Positions 6,300 through 8,938 of a DNA stretch of 8,938 bases are shown here, piece by piece (within the stretch, counting starts at the first letter, position 1; every line of letters starts with the position of its first letter). The DNA lies in NCBI GenBank assembly GCA_021800315.1, contig JAJYZD010000157.1, forward strand, positions 1-8,938, read 5' to 3'. The position numbers and the translations under genes were made by a program. Source of the stretch: Bacillota bacterium (GTDB lineage: Bacteria; Bacillota; Desulfotomaculia; Desulfotomaculales; JAJYZD01). The notes under the pieces are model-generated. The model was not told the origin of the DNA. It saw only the letters and a list, made by a program, of their open reading frames with translations, and ran no database searches.

Positions 6300-6795
6300 T
6301 GTGACGCAATACGGGTCCGGTAGTTTTTCGAAGGGCCCGCAGTAGTTCGCAGAGTTCCTTTTGCTGGGAATATATTGTCGAATGCAAGTGATACATATAA
6401 GGCTGGGGCAATGCAAGCGGCCAACCACGTCGTTAAATCATTATTCATTTATCTGTTGGATGGCTGCGGGGTGTTGGTGCCAGCTGGTCCTTTATTTGGT
6501 GGATGGTTGCCGCTGGCCGGAAAGCAGTAGGTCAGCGAAAAAGGGGATGGTGGCACTTGATATATCCCCACCCCGGGCGAAATTGCGTTGCTGATTTGCC
6601 GTTCTCTAGCGCCAAGCCCTTAATCGCACGGGACGCTAAGGTGGCGGGCCATTCGGCCTCCGATCGAACGGTGGTAGCTGCTCCCCGGTCGCTATCCAAC
6701 CAGACCTTATATAAGAGATACTAACAGCCATTTATCCTTGGCCGCCAGTGGTAAGCACACAAATAGTAAACAATGGTTAGCCAGAGAGGGAGAAC
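6300..6795. other. Gene-poor stretch between tRNA region and PIN gene
   Basis: I find no credible coding sequence on either strand. The open frames are short, lack ribosome sites and have compositions unlike proteins. An imperfect 22-nt direct repeat starting TTTAT occurs at 6448-6469 and 6491-6512, with four mismatches. A GGGGAT / ATCCCC inverted repeat lies around 6543-6569. Base composition falls from GC-rich to AT-rich between about 6690 and 6770. It may be decayed mobile-element DNA, but I recognise no transposase or integrase remnant. Confidence 0.5.
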
Positions 6796-7296
6796 TCATG
6801 CTCTTAGCCTCTCGAATGCTTTCTGTACAATATCTTGCGTGATATATCTGGGGTTGTTCATCTGTATCTTTAGTATAATATTTCTCGCGTCGTCGACAGA
6901 TAGTCCACCGTATTCTACCAGCATGCAAATAAGTTCAATTCCCCAAATTAAGGACACGCCTTCAAGTTCACACTTTCGCCTCAAAGGCCTATCATTTGTT
7001 ACACACGTCCAGCCATGTTCCTTTGCAAGGAGGAAACACATGTTATCTTGGAAGGACAGTGGACCCTTTCCTATAGATGCTGCTATGAGATGATCTAGTT
7101 TGGGTTCTATCAAAATAATTCCTAGTTCACTACAATCACCTTCGTTAATTTCATTGATCTCATTTAAGATCGGGGTGGAAGAATATATTTGGCCCACGTA
7201 GTTGCAAATCAGTTTAAGGATCGTCTTATCGCAACTATAGAAATCGATGAGCACGTTAGCGTCCAGTAGTAAACAGTGCCTCCTTTTTTCTATCAT
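6796..7296 (-). CDS. PIN-domain ribonuclease, toxin-like
   Basis: A 166-residue protein with the PIN nuclease layout. LLLDANVLIDF carries Asp12, LNEINEI carries Glu46, SFQDNMCFLLAKEHG carries Asp84 and VTNDRPL carries Asp102; together these four acidic residues form the Mg/Mn site of PIN nucleases. PIN proteins of this size (VapC type) usually cleave tRNA or rRNA when free of their antitoxin. The C-terminal 45 residues (after EYGGLSVDDAR) form extra helices beyond the core fold. The start is ATG 7296, only 4 nt after the stop of the Xre-metalloprotease gene, so the two are almost surely co-transcribed. Its codons and base composition are AT-rich, unlike the genes left of the tRNA. The fold is fairly sure; toxin activity is inferred from context. 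Confidence 0.85.
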   Translation of the reverse strand: MIEKRRHCLLLDANVLIDFYSCDKTILKLICNYVGQIYSSTPILNEINEINEGDCSELGIILIEPKLDHLIAASIGKGPLSFQDNMCFLLAKEHGWTCVTNDRPLRRKCELEGVSLIWGIELICMLVEYGGLSVDDARNIILKIQMNNPRYITQDIVQKAFERLRA

Positions 7297-7300
7297 CTGT

Positions 7301-8449
7301 CTACACCCATGAAGAAACTCTATCTCGCATGGCTGGGAGATTCAATCCTAGTATTTCTGCCCCGCGACTCATGGTAATAGCCTCTTTTTCAATGGCATTG
7401 CGGACCAATCTAGATAGGCGATCTTCAATGAAGTGTGACGGTGATAGTGAGTCTGGCTCATGCGACCGCAATACTTCTGGTGATTGTTGAAATTTATTCG
7501 GGGGTAAAGCCCCGGGTTCGTCGGTAATACTTAATGTTCTACCAGTCCTTAGCCTATAAGCACTTTGAAATTTTCCCCATATCGGGTTGCCCATAGTTTG
7601 AGAAAGACGATACAAGACAGTTTTATAACTTACTTGGAAAATACGCTTAACCTTAAGAACCCGATCGACAAAGGGCAAGCCATAAGTCTCTGCCCATTCC
7701 GATTGAAAAGTCTCCTCCGGCATCAAGAAATAAGAGGCGAAGATATCTGCTTCATTTTCCTGATCTTTTACCTCGGCACCTTCTTCTATATTATAAGTAT
7801 CTAAGTGGAGAAGCAAATGTCCAAGTTCATGAACGGCGCTAAAAATCCAACGTTCAACTGAAATACGCTCCCATACATTAACAATAATAGCAGGGCCCCC
7901 ATCTTCTTCGGAAACAGATAGGCCAAAGAAACCATTCGATACAAGACTAAGAGGATAGATTTTTATTCCGTAACATTCGAGTAAACCCGCAATATCGCGA
8001 ATTGGCTCTCTTTCATTAAGATTAAGGGCCTTTCTCGCCCTCCTCGCTGCATACTTAGCTTTATCATTTCCGCTGGGTATCGAGGATAACTCTTTAGCGA
8101 GATCCCCAAGTTGATAATTCTTACGATCGTTCAGTATTTCCTCTAGATAGGCAAAATCATCAAGCCAACGCGCAACTTCGCTTAAAATACTATCCCGGCT
8201 ATTCATTTTTTTCGAGGCGCGAAATCTAACTTTTCTCAAGGTGCGAATCGGAACGAACAAATCCTGAAGTTTTATTCCCATGCCGACAGCAATGTTTTGT
8301 AGTGTCGAAACTTTAGGGATCGAGGTACCGTTTTCAATATTGCGGTAAGTAAGCCTGGAAATCCCAGACAACTCTGCTACCTGGGACTGGCTTAAATTCC
8401 TTGATTCCCGAATCCGGCGGAGGTTCGCCCCAATTATTTTCTGGTCCAT
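7301..8449 (-). CDS. Xre HTH + ImmA/IrrE-type metalloprotease fusion
   Basis: A 382-residue protein. Residues about 5-66 form an Xre/Cro helix-turn-helix (LRRIRESRNLSQSQVAELSG core). A linker follows, then a COG2856 (ImmA/IrrE) zincin with HELGH at 207-211 and the third-ligand block ENEADIFASYF from 231. The C-terminal tail contains KEAITMSRGAEILGL, a helical element often seen at the end of such proteins. In ICEBs1, ImmA cleaves the ImmR repressor; fused Xre-COG2856 proteins occur as partners of toxin genes in predicted toxin-antitoxin pairs. Here the likely roles are DNA-binding autoregulation plus zinc-dependent proteolysis, acting as partner of the PIN gene 4 nt downstream. ATG 8449 is preferred because AAGGGTGG lies 5 nt ahead; a GTG at 8458 would overlap that site. 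Confidence 0.88.
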   Translation of the reverse strand: MDQKIIGANLRRIRESRNLSQSQVAELSGISRLTYRNIENGTSIPKVSTLQNIAVGMGIKLQDLFVPIRTLRKVRFRASKKMNSRDSILSEVARWLDDFAYLEEILNDRKNYQLGDLAKELSSIPSGNDKAKYAARRARKALNLNEREPIRDIAGLLECYGIKIYPLSLVSNGFFGLSVSEEDGGPAIIVNVWERISVERWIFSAVHELGHLLLHLDTYNIEEGAEVKDQENEADIFASYFLMPEETFQSEWAETYGLPFVDRVLKVKRIFQVSYKTVLYRLSQTMGNPIWGKFQSAYRLRTGRTLSITDEPGALPPNKFQQSPEVLRSHEPDSLSPSHFIEDRLSRLVRNAIEKEAITMSRGAEILGLNLPAMRDRVSSWV

Positions 8450-8468
8450 ATGCACCACCCTTTACCCT

Positions 8469-8497
8469 ATTATATACATAAATACGTTGGATGTATA
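8469..8497 (-). promoter_or_regulatory. Promoter of the Xre/ImmA-PIN operon
   Basis: On the minus strand TATACA (8497-8492) and a perfect TATAAT (8474-8469) are separated by 17 bases. The expected start near 8462 leaves a leader of about 13 nt that holds the ribosome site. Confidence 0.65.
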
Positions 8498-8500
8498 CAT
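8491..8500. promoter_or_regulatory. Palindromic operator candidate
   Basis: ATGTATACAT is a perfect 10-bp palindrome covering the -35 box of the minus-strand operon. A related half, TGTATATAA, overlaps the -10 on the same strand (about 8480-8472). This is a natural site for autorepression by the Xre protein. No binding evidence is available. Confidence 0.5.
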
Positions 8501-8511
8501 GGAAATAAATC

Positions 8512-8540
8512 TTGCCAAAAAAACTTTTTTGGCATATAAT
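8512..8540 (+). promoter_or_regulatory. Strong divergent promoter with palindromic spacer
   Basis: TTGCCA (5 of 6 to consensus) and a perfect TATAAT are separated by exactly 17 bases. A 10-bp perfect inverted repeat, TGCCAAAAAA / TTTTTTGGCA with a 2-nt centre (8513-8534), overlaps the -35 box and fills the spacer. It points away from the Xre operon, towards a short stretch with no conventional gene. On the minus strand the same repeat would lie upstream of the Xre promoter. Confidence 0.65.
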
Positions 8541-8546
8541 GACGAT

Positions 8547-8622
8547 GGCCGGTGACCTACCAACAAGGCGAAAACACGAACGGAGTCTGAAAAGGCGTAA
8601 TACCGTGTATAACCTTTTTTTG
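8547..8622 (+). ncRNA. Candidate small RNA (about 75 nt) beside the TA operon
   Basis: The divergent promoter predicts a start near 8547. The first strong stop signal is a hairpin at 8590-8621: AAAAGG, a bulged C, then GTAATAC-CGT-GTATAAC, then C and seven Ts. The transcript would be about 75 nt. It also contains an ATG at 8545-8547 opening 26 codons (very basic: many Arg/Lys) that end in TAA right after the T tract; there is no room for a ribosome site, so translation would have to be leaderless. No known RNA family is recognised. The hairpin could instead just be the terminator of the minus-strand gene on the right. Confidence 0.35.
8590..8621. terminator. Intrinsic terminator, possibly bidirectional
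   Basis: A 13-bp bulged stem with a 3-nt loop ends in seven Ts on the plus strand and four Ts on the minus strand. It separates the plus-strand short transcript from the minus-strand gene entering from the right. Confidence 0.6.
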
Positions 8623-8717
8623 TAAATACTGCCCATGTATCATGAATTTTCTACCTACAGATATGCCTAATGTAAATTGCGAAAACGTGCGAGGAATATG
8701 CCGGGGATGCAACCCCC

Positions 8718-8938
8718 CTATGTGGGCGGAAATTCTTGGTGCGTCGAATCGAGTAAGTCACGTAATTCCTTAATAGACAAATGCTTCGCCAGAGATTTTA
8801 ACCGGCACAAACCTAGGGGTGCTGTGATTTTTACGGATTTCGGTTTTGCCGCAGGGCCATTTGGGTCCGATGCCCAGGGAAAAAATGGTGTTCCTTCGGG
8901 GAATATCGCCGTTTTTAGGGCATAGTAAGCGCTTTCAT
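8718..8938 (-). CDS. C-terminal end of an unidentified protein (partial)
   Basis: The minus-strand frame is open from the right edge to a TAG at 8718-8720, giving 73 residues plus part of a codon; the start lies beyond the window. The sequence reads ESAYYALKTAIFPEG..., includes a KSVKITAPLGL segment and ends in a convincing amphipathic helix (LKSLAKHLSIKELRDLLDS) before EFPPT. That residue pattern looks more protein-like than the competing 82-codon plus-strand frame at 8677-8925. I do not recognise the family. It runs in the same direction as the Xre/ImmA-PIN operon but is separated from it by 268 nt, a terminator and a divergent promoter. Composition matches the AT-rich island rather than the left side. 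Coding status is probable but unproven. Confidence 0.5.
   Translation of the reverse strand, partial: ESAYYALKTAIFPEGTPFFPWASDPNGPAAKPKSVKITAPLGLCRLKSLAKHLSIKELRDLLDSTHQEFPPT

Noticed and set aside
6010..6345. Open frame over the tRNA gene and 12-nt repeats encoding VRPKVRPNPEP-like repeats
   Set aside because: It runs through the tRNA and two terminators; the 12-nt period is a multiple of three and so yields a fake repeat protein.
6300..6780. Possible decayed transposase or integrase
   Set aside because: Translated both strands by eye and found no DDE, tyrosine-recombinase or serine-recombinase motif.
8881..8916. Strong hairpin with A and T tracts, looking like a bidirectional terminator
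   Set aside because: It lies inside the probable minus-strand coding sequence, so it is kept only as a point of conflict in the findings.
8677..8925. 82-codon plus-strand open frame at the right edge
   Set aside because: No ribosome site, unlikely protein composition, and the opposite strand has a better-looking frame ending at 8718.

Overview
The left two thirds of the window (about 1-6100) are GC-rich and carry ordinary bacterial housekeeping genes. They include thiL, tsaE, tsaB and rimI packed with short overlaps, a ComFB-type gene, a small cupin and an L-lactate dehydrogenase. Strong Shine-Dalgarno sites, frequent GTG/TTG starts, a comFB gene and the thiL-tsaE-tsaB-rimI order suggest a GC-rich Firmicute, perhaps of the Desulfotomaculum/Pelotomaculum/Desulforudis kind. 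That placement is inferred from gene content and style; no rRNA or other decisive marker is present.

Layout. 1-762 is the C-terminal end of a surface-type protein made of Ig-like (Big) repeats. It converges on a small 108-residue protein of unknown function on the minus strand (854-1180), with a perfect 12-bp hairpin between them. comFB (1442-1729) and a cupin (1751-2077) follow on the plus strand and end at a hairpin. An extended -10 promoter and leader hairpin precede the thiL-tsaE-tsaB-rimI block (2207-4900): thiamine monophosphate kinase, the TsaE and TsaB parts of the tRNA t6A machinery, and the ribosomal protein acetyltransferase RimI. An ldh gene (4998-5951) follows, then a tRNA-Arg(CCG) gene with its own promoter.

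The character changes after the tRNA gene. A gene-poor stretch (6100-6795) holds two terminator-type hairpins, four exact-period 12-nt direct repeats and a long GCAA-capped hairpin. From about 6750 to the right edge the DNA is much more AT-rich, which suggests a horizontally acquired island downstream of the tRNA gene. No integrase or second tRNA-end copy is in the window, so the island boundary is only inferred.

The island carries a two-gene minus-strand operon: an HTH (Xre) plus ImmA/IrrE-type zinc metalloprotease fusion (7301-8449), followed 4 nt later by a PIN-domain ribonuclease (6796-7296). This is best read as a toxin-antitoxin-like or defence module. Its promoter carries a perfect palindrome. 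Back-to-back with it is a strong plus-strand promoter whose only visible product is a roughly 75-nt transcript ending in a terminator, which would also encode a 26-residue basic peptide. The right edge holds the C-terminal end of a further minus-strand gene that runs out of the window.
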